This document shows positions 1 to 6,198 of a stretch of DNA of 9,203 nt, one piece after another. How positions within the stretch are numbered: the first letter of the stretch is position 1; the number at the start of each line of letters is the position of its first letter. The position numbers were made by a program, and so were the translations under genes. Source of the stretch: JBBCJT01 sp037190665 (GTDB lineage Bacteria > Pseudomonadota > Alphaproteobacteria > Acetobacterales > Acetobacteraceae); the NCBI GenBank assembly GCA_037190665.1, contig JBBCJT010000117.1, forward strand, positions 1-9,203. The letters run 5' to 3'. Under the pieces are notes generated by a model. The model was not told where the DNA came from. It worked only from the letters and a program-made list of their open reading frames with translations, and did no database searches.

Positions 1-953
1 GGACGGGGATCACCGCGATCCTGCCGCATGGCGGCAACCCGTTCCGGGATCGCGTGCCGGCCGGGCTGTCGGTGCTCAACGGCTACGGCAAGATGGCCGG
101 CGCCACGCAGCTCGACGAGCTGGGGGAGCTGGAGACGCCCCTCGTGCTCACCAGCACGCTCGCGGTCGGCCGCGCGGTCGAGGCGCTGGTGGACTGGACG
201 CTGGCGCTGCCGGGCAACGAAGGCGTGCGCTCCGTCAATGCCGTGGTCGGCGAGACGAATGACGGCAAGCTGAACGACATCCGCGCGCGCGGCAGCAGCG
301 CGGAGGACGTGCTCGCCGCGCTCGCCGCCGCCACGGATGGACCGGTCGCGGAAGGCACGGTCGGCGCCGGCACCGGCACGGTCGCCTTCGGCTGGAAGGG
401 CGGCATCGGCACCGCCTCCCGCGTGCTGCCGGATGCGCTGGATGGCCATGCGGTTGGCGTGCTGGTGCAGACGAATTTTGGCGGCGAGCTGATCGCGGAC
501 GGCGTGAAGCTCGGCCGCGCGCTCGATCGCTTCTACCTGCGCGAACACGCCGATCGCGGCGATGCGGACGGGTCGGTGATGATCGTGGTCGCGACCGACG
601 CGCCGCTGTCGGACCGCAACCTGCGCCGCCTCGCCTTCCGCGCCGGTGCGGGGCTGGCGCGCACCGGGGCGGCGTTCTCGGACGGGTCTGGCGACTACGC
701 GATCGCGTTCTCCACCCATCCCGGGGTGCGGCGCGACGTGGGGGCGCGCGAGTCGCGTTCACTGCTCGACCTGCCGAACGCCAGCATGTCGCCGCTGTTC
801 GTCGCGGTGGCGGAGGCGACGGAGGAAGCGGTGCTGAACTCGCTGTTCATGGCGACCTCCGTCACTTCCCGGCCGGTGCCGGGTGGGAAGGAAGTTACCG
901 TCGATGCGATCGACCTGGACGCCGTGCGGGCGGTGATCACCCGCAGCCGCTGA
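1..953 (+). CDS. P1 family peptidase (DmpA/BapA-like aminopeptidase), 5' end missing
   Basis: The reading frame is open from base 3 and ends with TGA at 951-953, giving about 316 visible residues. The start lies left of the window, and roughly 45 N-terminal residues appear to be missing compared with my memory of DmpA-type proteins of about 360-375 residues. The visible part opens with TGITAILPHGGN and continues with NGYGK, ETPLVLTSTLAVG, FGWKGGIGTASR and GVLVQTNFGG, all typical of the family. Members self-cleave at a Gly-Ser bond to give alpha and beta chains, and the new N-terminal serine is the nucleophile that releases N-terminal (L-, D- or beta-) amino acids. The Gly-Ser pair here lies in DGSVMIVVATDAPL, with the serine codon at 573-575. 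A downstream Ser-Gly-Asp in GSGDYAIAFST, 38-40 residues after the nucleophile, fits the other catalytic residues described for BapA. No signal peptide can be judged. The internal GTG at 54 is not the likely start, because family sequence continues upstream of it. Substrate is unknown. Confidence 0.88.
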   Translation, partial: TGITAILPHGGNPFRDRVPAGLSVLNGYGKMAGATQLDELGELETPLVLTSTLAVGRAVEALVDWTLALPGNEGVRSVNAVVGETNDGKLNDIRARGSSAEDVLAALAAATDGPVAEGTVGAGTGTVAFGWKGGIGTASRVLPDALDGHAVGVLVQTNFGGELIADGVKLGRALDRFYLREHADRGDADGSVMIVVATDAPLSDRNLRRLAFRAGAGLARTGAAFSDGSGDYAIAFSTHPGVRRDVGARESRSLLDLPNASMSPLFVAVAEATEEAVLNSLFMATSVTSRPVPGGKEVTVDAIDLDAVRAVITRSR

Positions 954-1089
954 TCGTGCGGACGGCGTCATTTACTGACCGCGCAGATCGAACCTCCTGC
1001 CCCCGGGCCGTCTCTCCCGAACATGACGAGAGTATCCCTCTCTCGCCCGCGGAAGCTTTACGGCAAGGCAAGGACGGTCGCGCCAGATC
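954..1089. other. Intergenic segment between convergent genes, left of repeat A
   Basis: No credible gene is present between the peptidase stop and repeat A. The one local structure is a 6-bp inverted repeat, CGAGAG at 1027-1032 and CTCTCG at 1040-1045, with a 7-base loop. It lies 73 bases after the peptidase stop and has no T-run, so it is a weak terminator candidate only. Short open frames crossing here run through the repeat and have no ribosome-binding site or recognisable product. Confidence 0.4.
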
Positions 1090-1224
1090 CCCTCTCCCGC
1101 CCGGCGGGAGAGGGAGGGGCCCGCGCGTGCGCGGGAGGGTGAGGGCGGCGCGGGGGCGAAACCCCATCGTGATGCTGGCGGACGCACCCTCACCCCGGCC
1201 CTCTCCCGCAGGCGGGAGAGGGAG
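1090..1224. repeat. Composite palindromic repeat (REP/BIME-like), copy A
   Basis: Three hairpins are visible. Hairpin 1 is CCCTCTCCCGC (1090-1100), loop CCG, GCGGGAGAGGG (1104-1114). Hairpin 2 is CCCGCGC (1120-1126), loop GT, GCGCGGG (1129-1135). Hairpin 3 is CCCTCTCCCGC (1199-1209), loop AG, GCGGGAGAGGG (1212-1222). In addition GGGTGAGGG (1137-1145) can pair with CCCTCACCC (1187-1195), enclosing a variable centre that can form a small stem (GGGG 1153-1156, CCCC 1162-1165). A homologous copy with the same layout sits at 7751-7884. It lies between two convergent genes, 17 bases beyond the stop codon of the minus-strand binding protein gene, so it probably acts as a bidirectional transcript end or mRNA-stabilising element. 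There are no U-tracts, so it is not a textbook intrinsic terminator. Confidence 0.85.
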
Positions 1225-1241
1225 ACGGGTCGGCCCTGCCG

Positions 1242-2801
1242 TCACCCCTTCTCCACGTTCCAGAACAGGCAGAACCCCCGCGGGATGCCGCTGACGTTGC
1301 GGCGATAGGCGGTCGGGTCCAGCGACTGGCCGAGCGGGACATACGGCACGTCCTGCGCCGCCTGCTCCTCGATCTGCGCGCAGATCGCCTTCTGCGCGGC
1401 GAGGTCCGGCGCGTCGAACCAGGCGTCGCGCAGCGCCTCCAGCTTCGCGCTGTCCGGCCAGCCGGCGAAGGCACGGTCGCCGTTGCCGCGCAGCGTGAGG
1501 TGCCCGGCCGGCGTCATCTGGTCGAGCCCGCCGAAGGAGGTGAAGAACAGGCTCCATCCGCCCTCGGTCGGCTTCTCGCGCTTCACGCGGCGCTGGTTCA
1601 TCGCCGCGTTGTCCATCGGCATCGGCTCCACGTTGAAGCCGATACGCTTGAGCAGGTCGATGCCGACCTCCGCCACGGAAGCCATCGCGGACGATGCGCT
1701 CTGGATCGCCACCACCGTCTCGCCCTTGTAGCCGGCCTCCTTCAGCGCGCGCTGCGACTCCGCGATCGGCGGCGGGACATGCGCGCTGCGCGGCGCGGCC
1801 ATGGGGCCGGGCGCGATGAAGCCGACATTGTCGCGCCACCAGCGCCTGTCGCCACCGATCATCGCCTGCATGAAATCGGACTGCGCAACCGCGTTCAGCA
1901 CGATGCGGCGGATCGCCGGATTGTCGAAGGGCGGGTGCAGGTGGTTCAGCCGCATGATGCTGACCTGCCCCGTCGCGTCGCTGATCTCGACGGTGATGTT
2001 GCCGCCGCGCTGCATCAGCGGCAGCAGGTCCCCGGGCGGGCGCTCGAACCAGTCCACCTCGCCCGCGACCAGCGCGCTCGCGGCGGTGCCGGCATCGGGC
2101 ATGGTGATCCACTCGACGCGGTCGAGCTTCACCACCTTCGGCCCGGCGGTGAAGCTCGGCGCACCGCCCTGGCGCGGCACGTAGCCGGCAAAACGCTCAT
2201 AGACGTTGCGCGAGCCCGGTACGCGTTCGGCGACGTTGAAGGTAAAGGGCCCGCTGCCGATCACCTCCCGCACCGGCGTGTTGGGGGAGGTGTTGGCCAG
2301 CCGCTCCGGCATGATGCAGGGCATGTGCGAGGCCGCCTTGCCCAGCGCATCCGGCAGCATCGGGAATGGCTTGCTCAGCCGGAAGCGGATCGTGCGGTCG
2401 GTCGGCGCCGACAGCTCCTCGGTGACCGCGAGCAGGGTGGAGCCCAGCGGATCGCGCACGCCCCAGCGGCGGATCGAGGCGACGCAGTCGCGCGCAAGGA
2501 CCGGTTCGCCATCGTGGAAGCGCAGCCCCTCGCGCAGGGTCAGTATCCAGGTGCGGCCGTCATTCTCGACCACATGGCCTTCCACCATCTGCGGGTGCGG
2601 CCGGTACTCCTCGTCGAGCCCGTACAGCGTGTCGAAGACCAGGTAGCCGTGGTTGCGCGTGACGTAGGTGGAGGTCCAGACCGGATCGACGATGTCGAGG
2701 TCGTTGCGCGGCACGAAGCGCAGCACCTTCGCCGGCTGCGCGAGCGAGGGCGCGGCGAGTGCGGCCGCACCGGCGGCCAGCAGCGAACGGCGGCGCATCA
2801 T
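1242..2801 (-). CDS. ABC transporter periplasmic solute-binding protein, family 5 (first copy)
   Basis: This 519-residue protein is a periplasmic binding protein of the SBP_bac_5 (DppA/OppA-like) family, which delivers peptides, opines or oligosaccharides to an ABC importer. The N-terminus MMRRRSLLAAGAAALAAPSLAQ is a signal peptide with an arginine cluster suggesting the Tat route, and cleavage near residue 21 is plausible. Family landmarks include WILTLREGLRFHDGEPV (85-101) and GSGPF (182-186), and the length of about 500-540 residues is normal. Two consecutive ATGs (2799-2801 and 2796-2798) could start it. The first is preferred because GGAGG (2809-2813, complement) lies 7 bases upstream. 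The start overlaps the amidase stop by four bases (ATGA), indicating translational coupling. No permease or ATPase genes accompany it here. Substrate cannot be told from sequence. Confidence 0.93.
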   Translation of the reverse strand: MMRRRSLLAAGAAALAAPSLAQPAKVLRFVPRNDLDIVDPVWTSTYVTRNHGYLVFDTLYGLDEEYRPHPQMVEGHVVENDGRTWILTLREGLRFHDGEPVLARDCVASIRRWGVRDPLGSTLLAVTEELSAPTDRTIRFRLSKPFPMLPDALGKAASHMPCIMPERLANTSPNTPVREVIGSGPFTFNVAERVPGSRNVYERFAGYVPRQGGAPSFTAGPKVVKLDRVEWITMPDAGTAASALVAGEVDWFERPPGDLLPLMQRGGNITVEISDATGQVSIMRLNHLHPPFDNPAIRRIVLNAVAQSDFMQAMIGGDRRWWRDNVGFIAPGPMAAPRSAHVPPPIAESQRALKEAGYKGETVVAIQSASSAMASVAEVGIDLLKRIGFNVEPMPMDNAAMNQRRVKREKPTEGGWSLFFTSFGGLDQMTPAGHLTLRGNGDRAFAGWPDSAKLEALRDAWFDAPDLAAQKAICAQIEEQAAQDVPYVPLGQSLDPTAYRRNVSGIPRGFCLFWNVEKG

Positions 2802-4273
2802 GCCACCGCCTCCGCCACGTAACGCGACAGGTCCGGCGCGACGCGGCCGAAGCCGGGCTTGCCGCCCAGCACCGCCTCGATACCCAGCGCGATGCGCAGC
2901 AGCCGCACGTCGTCGCGGTAGCGGCCGATGAGGTTGATGCCGAAGGGCAACCCGTCCCGCCCCGCGCCGGCCGTGATCGTGGCGACGGGATGCGCCGTCC
3001 AGGTGATCGGCGTGTTGAGGTTGGCCTTTGGCAGCGCATCGAAATCGTACTCGTCGATGGCGAAGCGGGCATTGTCCGCGCGCAGCGCCGCCTCGCCGCG
3101 GTTGACCGCATCGACCGTGGGCAGCGTGTCCGCCGCACCGGGTGTGATCAGCACGTCATGGCTCTGCAGCAGCGAGGCGAGCGCGCGGAATGCCTGGGTC
3201 TGCACGCGCTGCGCCTCCGCGATCATCGGCGCGGTGGCCGCCATGCCGCGCCGCAGATCGACGTTCTTCTGCGGCGTCAGCTTCTCCGGCGTCGTGCGAT
3301 GCACATCCCCGAACTGCACGAGATAGGCGAGCGTGCGCAGCATGTAGAAGGCGCGCACGATGTCGCCCAGATCGGGCGTCACCCACTCGACGCTCTTCAC
3401 GTGCGGGGCGATGGCCGCGACCACCTCGGCGAAGCGGGCGCGGATGTCCTGCGACACAGCGACGCAGCCGAGATCGGCGGAGACCGCGACGCGCAGCGTG
3501 GCCGGATCGACCGGCACGGGATCGAGCAGCGGGGCGGTATCGGCCGTCCAGTCGAACGGATCGAGCGGGCTGGAGCACATCATGCCGGCGAGCAGCAGCA
3601 TCACGTCCGCCGTGCCGCGCGCCATCGGCCCGAGCACGGAGGATACGTCGAAGCCGAGCGGCTGGTTGGGCCGCACGATCAGCCCGGGGCTCGGCCGCAG
3701 CCCCGCCGTGCCGTTGCCGGCGGACGGCCCGCGGATCGACCCGCCCATGTCGGAGCCGGTCGCGAGCGGCACCATCCCCGCCGCCAGCGCCACCGCCGAA
3801 CCGCCGGAGGAGCCGAGGCAGGACAGCGCCGGGTCGTGCGCGTTGCGCGTGAGCCCGTAGATCGTGTTCTGCGACGTGCCGCCCTGCAGCAGCTCCGGCA
3901 CGTTGGTCTTGCCCACGATCACGCCGCCCGCCGCGCGGATCGCGGCTACGGTCGGCGCGTCCTCTGCGGCGATGCGATCGGCGTAGAGCAGGCTGCCATT
4001 GGTGGTGTGCAGCCCGGCGATGTCGGTCGATTCCTTCACGCCGACCGGCAGGCCGAGCAGCGGCGGCAGCTCCCCGCCCTGCATCACCCGCGCCTCGGCG
4101 GACGCGGCCTCGCGCTCCGCCTCCGGCCAGCACATCTCGACGAAGGCGTTCAGATGCGGGTTCAGCCGGTCGATCCGCGCGCGCGTCGCGGCCAGCACCT
4201 CCCGTGGCGAGATCTCCCGCCGCGCGATCATCCGGCGCAGGTCGGTTGCGGACAGCTCGGCGATGTCGGTCAT
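2798..4273 (-). CDS. Amidase signature family enzyme
   Basis: This 491-residue cytoplasmic protein has no signal peptide. It is a member of the amidase signature family, which hydrolyses carboxamide bonds with a Ser-cisSer-Lys triad. All three residues are visible: Lys80 in GLPVGVKES, Ser155 in LGSSGGSA, and nucleophile Ser179 in GSDMGGSIRGPS. Their spacing (75 and 24 residues) equals that of the FAAH triad (142, 217, 241) as I recall it, so the enzyme should be active. Cys152-Leu153 replace the usual Pro-Gly before the SSGGS run. The ATG at 4271-4273 is preceded by a purine-rich GAGGGA ribosome site. The gene follows the GntR regulator after 152 bases and overlaps the downstream binding-protein gene by ATGA. 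Family members act on very diverse amides. The residues before SSGGS differ from those I expect in GatA, so a glutaminyl-tRNA role is unlikely. The substrate is probably something imported by the neighbouring binding proteins, but that is inference. Confidence 0.93.
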   Translation of the reverse strand: MTDIAELSATDLRRMIARREISPREVLAATRARIDRLNPHLNAFVEMCWPEAEREAASAEARVMQGGELPPLLGLPVGVKESTDIAGLHTTNGSLLYADRIAAEDAPTVAAIRAAGGVIVGKTNVPELLQGGTSQNTIYGLTRNAHDPALSCLGSSGGSAVALAAGMVPLATGSDMGGSIRGPSAGNGTAGLRPSPGLIVRPNQPLGFDVSSVLGPMARGTADVMLLLAGMMCSSPLDPFDWTADTAPLLDPVPVDPATLRVAVSADLGCVAVSQDIRARFAEVVAAIAPHVKSVEWVTPDLGDIVRAFYMLRTLAYLVQFGDVHRTTPEKLTPQKNVDLRRGMAATAPMIAEAQRVQTQAFRALASLLQSHDVLITPGAADTLPTVDAVNRGEAALRADNARFAIDEYDFDALPKANLNTPITWTAHPVATITAGAGRDGLPFGINLIGRYRDDVRLLRIALGIEAVLGGKPGFGRVAPDLSRYVAEAVA

Positions 4274-4425
4274 GCGGGTCCCTCGTCAACTCCGCATGAA
4301 TGCTTTCACGGGCGCGGGAGCGTGGCAAATATTGCCCACTCATATTGTCTTCGATGCAGCTTGTTCTTGCGGTAGCCGAGTATTCGGAAAGACGTGGCGT
4401 TCCACAGCCTGGTGTGACGTACCGT
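4274..4425 (-). promoter_or_regulatory. Gap between regulator and amidase genes; possible second promoter with inverted repeat
   Basis: This 152-base stretch between the GntR stop and the amidase start contains no gene and is locally AT-richer than its surroundings. It holds an inverted repeat GGCAA-ATA-TTGCC at 4324-4336, which extends imperfectly to GTGGCAA...TTGCCCAC (4322-4339), about 50-65 bases upstream of the amidase start. The length and base composition are compatible with a separate promoter and operator for the amidase-binding protein pair. I could not assign convincing -35 and -10 boxes, so transcription from the GntR promoter by read-through is equally possible. Confidence 0.35.
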
Positions 4426-5115
4426 TCAGGCGGTCCCGCCGCGCGGCGCGGGGCGCGCGGGGGCAGCAGGCGCCGCGGGGCCGAGCGCGCGTTCCAGCAG
4501 GTCCGCCATCGCGTTGTTGGACGACGCGATCATCAGCGCCGCCGCCTTGCGCCCGTCCCGCGCACGCAGCGCGGCGAGCAGCGCGCGGTGGCTTTCCACC
4601 GACCGCGACAGCCGCCCCGGCCCGAAACCGAGCCGCAGCCGCGTCGCCTCCACCAGCGCCCAGCTCCTTGCCATCACCGATGCCGCGTCCGGATTGCGCG
4701 CATGGGTGAGCAGCGCGGCATGGAACGCCTGGTTCGCCGCCATCGCCGCGCGCGTGTCCCCTCGCCGTGCGGCAGCCTCGAACGCCGCCTCCATCGCCTC
4801 CAGCGCATCGAGATCGGCATCCGAGACGTGGCGCGCCACGTCCGGCACCAGCAGCCCCAGCACGGCCGCGCGCAGCCGGTAGAGGTTGCGGATGTCGGCC
4901 GGCGCCAGCGTGCGCACCCGCGCGCCGCGATGCGCGTCCGCCTCCACCAGCCCCTCGCCTGCCAGATGCCGCAACGCCGCGCGCACCGGCATCGGCGACA
5001 GCGCCAGTTCCCGCACGAGCTGCGCCACCGTCAGCCGCGCGCCGGGCGGGTAGCGCCCGTCCACGATGGCGCGGCGGATGGCGGAGAGGGCGCGGTCCTC
5101 TGCGGAGTCGGTCAT
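4426..5115 (-). CDS. GntR family transcriptional regulator, FCD (FadR-type) subfamily
   Basis: This 229-residue DNA-binding regulator has a winged helix-turn-helix at about residues 6-70, with the GntR pattern AIVDGRYPPGARLTVAQLV followed by LSPMPVRAALRHLAGEGLV. A helical FCD ligand-binding domain follows at about 75-210, with LYRLR (78-82), FH at 131-132 and ESH at 174-176. The last 20 residues are a low-complexity Ala/Pro tail. FCD domains often bind a metal through Asp and His residues. Here the DxxxH aspartate position is Asn128 and the final histidine seems absent, so the metal site may be degenerate. It is divergent from the mannonate dehydratase gene, which fits local control of both arms. 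The ATG at 5113-5115 is the only usable start because an in-frame stop lies at 5128-5130. It has no Shine-Dalgarno sequence, and a perfect palindrome begins five bases upstream, suggesting a leaderless or weakly translated, autorepressed mRNA. Confidence 0.92.
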   Translation of the reverse strand: MTDSAEDRALSAIRRAIVDGRYPPGARLTVAQLVRELALSPMPVRAALRHLAGEGLVEADAHRGARVRTLAPADIRNLYRLRAAVLGLLVPDVARHVSDADLDALEAMEAAFEAAARRGDTRAAMAANQAFHAALLTHARNPDAASVMARSWALVEATRLRLGFGPGRLSRSVESHRALLAALRARDGRKAAALMIASSNNAMADLLERALGPAAPAAPARPAPRGGTA

Positions 5116-5120
5116 GGGTT

Positions 5121-5134
5121 GATTTGATCAAATC
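5121..5134. promoter_or_regulatory. Perfect 14-bp palindrome, probable GntR operator
   Basis: GATTTGATCAAATC reads identically on both strands. It lies in the 57-base gap between the divergent regulator and mannonate dehydratase genes, five bases before the regulator's ATG. It is strikingly AT-rich in a GC-rich window. GntR-type dimers bind short palindromes in such divergent gaps, so this is the best candidate for the operator, where binding would repress the regulator itself and possibly the opposite arm. Binding is inferred, not shown. Confidence 0.7.
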
Positions 5135-5142
5135 TTCCGTGC

Positions 5143-5152
5143 TTCGATCAAG
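5143..5152. promoter_or_regulatory. Second, imperfect operator-like site
   Basis: TTCGATCAAG shares the TNGATCAA core of the perfect palindrome (TTTGATCAAA) with a degenerate left half. The GATC centres are 20 bases apart (5127/5128 and 5147/5148), about two helical turns, so two dimers could bind on the same DNA face. It lies just upstream of the AGGGGAG ribosome site (5155-5161) of the mannonate dehydratase gene. No -35/-10 pair could be assigned with confidence. Confidence 0.45.
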
Positions 5153-5172
5153 TCAGGGGAGAAAGCGACCGC

Positions 5173-6198
5173 ATGGCCATCCGCCTCGCCGCGGGCCAGT
5201 TCCGCGAACTCACGCAGGACGACCTGCGCTTCGCCGCGCAGATCGGCTGCGACGGCGTGACCGTGAACAAGCCCGATTTCGACAGCCCCGCCTGGACCGC
5301 CTTCCTCGGCCGCCAGTTCGGCTCCGCCGCCGGGCCGCGCGCGCCGATGCGGCGCTGGTCCGCCTTCGACCTCGCGCAACTGCGCACCGCAGTGGAGGCG
5401 CACGGCCTCACGCTCGACTGCATGGAAGGCGTGCCGCGCAACTGGCTGGACAAGGCGATGCTCGGCCTGCCCGGCGCGGACGAGCAGATCGAGCATTTCC
5501 AGGCCACGCTGCGCGCCATGGGTCAGGCCGGCATTCCCGTGCTCGGCTACAACTGGATCCCCGATCAGGTCTGGCGCACGGCCAAGTCCGCGCATGGCCG
5601 CGGCGGCGCGCTCGTCACCGGCTACGACCACGCGATCGGCGAACGCATCACGACCGGCACGCTGCCGCCGCGGGACGAGACGCAGATGTGGGCGAGCTGG
5701 GAACGCTTCATCAATGCGGTGCTGCCGGTGGCCGAGGAAGCCGGCGTGACGCTGGCGCTGCATCCGGACGATCCGCCGGTGCCGGTGCTGGACGGCGTGG
5801 CGCGCCTCTTCCGCAGCGAGGACGCCTTCGCCCGCGCGCTGTCCCACGCCGACAGCCCCCGCCACGCGCTCGCCTTCTGCACCGGCACGATGGCGGAAGC
5901 CGGCGCGGACACGATGCACGCCGCGCTCACCCGTTTCGCGCGCGCCGGGCGCCTCAGCTACGTTCACCTGCGCAGCGTCACCGGCGCCCTGCCCTGCTTC
6001 GCCGAGAGTTTCCACGACGAAGGCACGGTCGATGCGGTGCGCGTGCTGCGCACGCTGCGCGACGCGGGGTTCGACGGATTCGTCATCGACGATCACGTGC
6101 CCCATGTCGTGGGCGACACGGTCTGGGGCCATCGCAGCCGCGCCTACGCCACCGGCTACATCGCCGGAATCATAAGAACCCTGGAGGCAACGCCATGA
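5173..6198 (+). CDS. uxuA: Mannonate dehydratase (UxuA family), short form
   Basis: This 341-residue cytoplasmic TIM-barrel enzyme belongs to the UxuA family, which dehydrates D-mannonate to 2-keto-3-deoxy-D-gluconate in hexuronate breakdown. The family's metal and active-site residues are visible in order: His197 in LALHPDDPP, Cys236 in AFCTGTM, His265 in YVHLRS, and Asp307-His308 in IDDHVP. The motif YNWIPDQVWRT matches the YNFMPxxxWTR of E. coli UxuA as I recall it. The protein is about 50 residues shorter than that enzyme, chiefly because a helical insertion in the middle (near residues 150-175 here) is reduced. Start ATG 5173-5175 has AGGGGAG 11 bases upstream. The stop overlaps the next gene's start by ATGA. 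Control by the divergent GntR regulator is likely from position. A different acid-sugar substrate or a sugar isomerase role remains possible because of the short form. Confidence 0.8.
   Translation: MAIRLAAGQFRELTQDDLRFAAQIGCDGVTVNKPDFDSPAWTAFLGRQFGSAAGPRAPMRRWSAFDLAQLRTAVEAHGLTLDCMEGVPRNWLDKAMLGLPGADEQIEHFQATLRAMGQAGIPVLGYNWIPDQVWRTAKSAHGRGGALVTGYDHAIGERITTGTLPPRDETQMWASWERFINAVLPVAEEAGVTLALHPDDPPVPVLDGVARLFRSEDAFARALSHADSPRHALAFCTGTMAEAGADTMHAALTRFARAGRLSYVHLRSVTGALPCFAESFHDEGTVDAVRVLRTLRDAGFDGFVIDDHVPHVVGDTVWGHRSRAYATGYIAGIIRTLEATP

Noticed and set aside
54..953. GTG at 54 as the start of the P1 peptidase
   Set aside because: Family-conserved sequence (ILPHGGNPF) is encoded in the same frame upstream, so the gene starts before the window.
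1090..1224. Hairpin cluster considered as a CRISPR array or attachment site
   Set aside because: There are only paired palindromes, no regular repeat-spacer units, and the same composite layout recurs at 7751-7884. A REP/BIME-type repeat fits better.
956..1294. Small plus-strand frame of 112 codons in the convergent gap
   Set aside because: It runs through repeat A and into the binding-protein gene in antisense. Coding appearance comes from the repeat's GC composition.
1500..2822. A 440-codon plus-strand frame opposite the first binding protein
   Set aside because: Arg/His/Val/Ala-rich shadow of a clear binding-protein gene. No function recognised.
2759..4375. A 538-codon plus-strand frame opposite the amidase
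   Set aside because: No domain signature, Arg/His-rich, and it fully mirrors a well-supported amidase gene.
5128..6132. A 334-codon minus-strand frame opposite the mannonate dehydratase
   Set aside because: No recognisable motif, no ribosome site, and it mirrors a gene with intact metal-binding residues.
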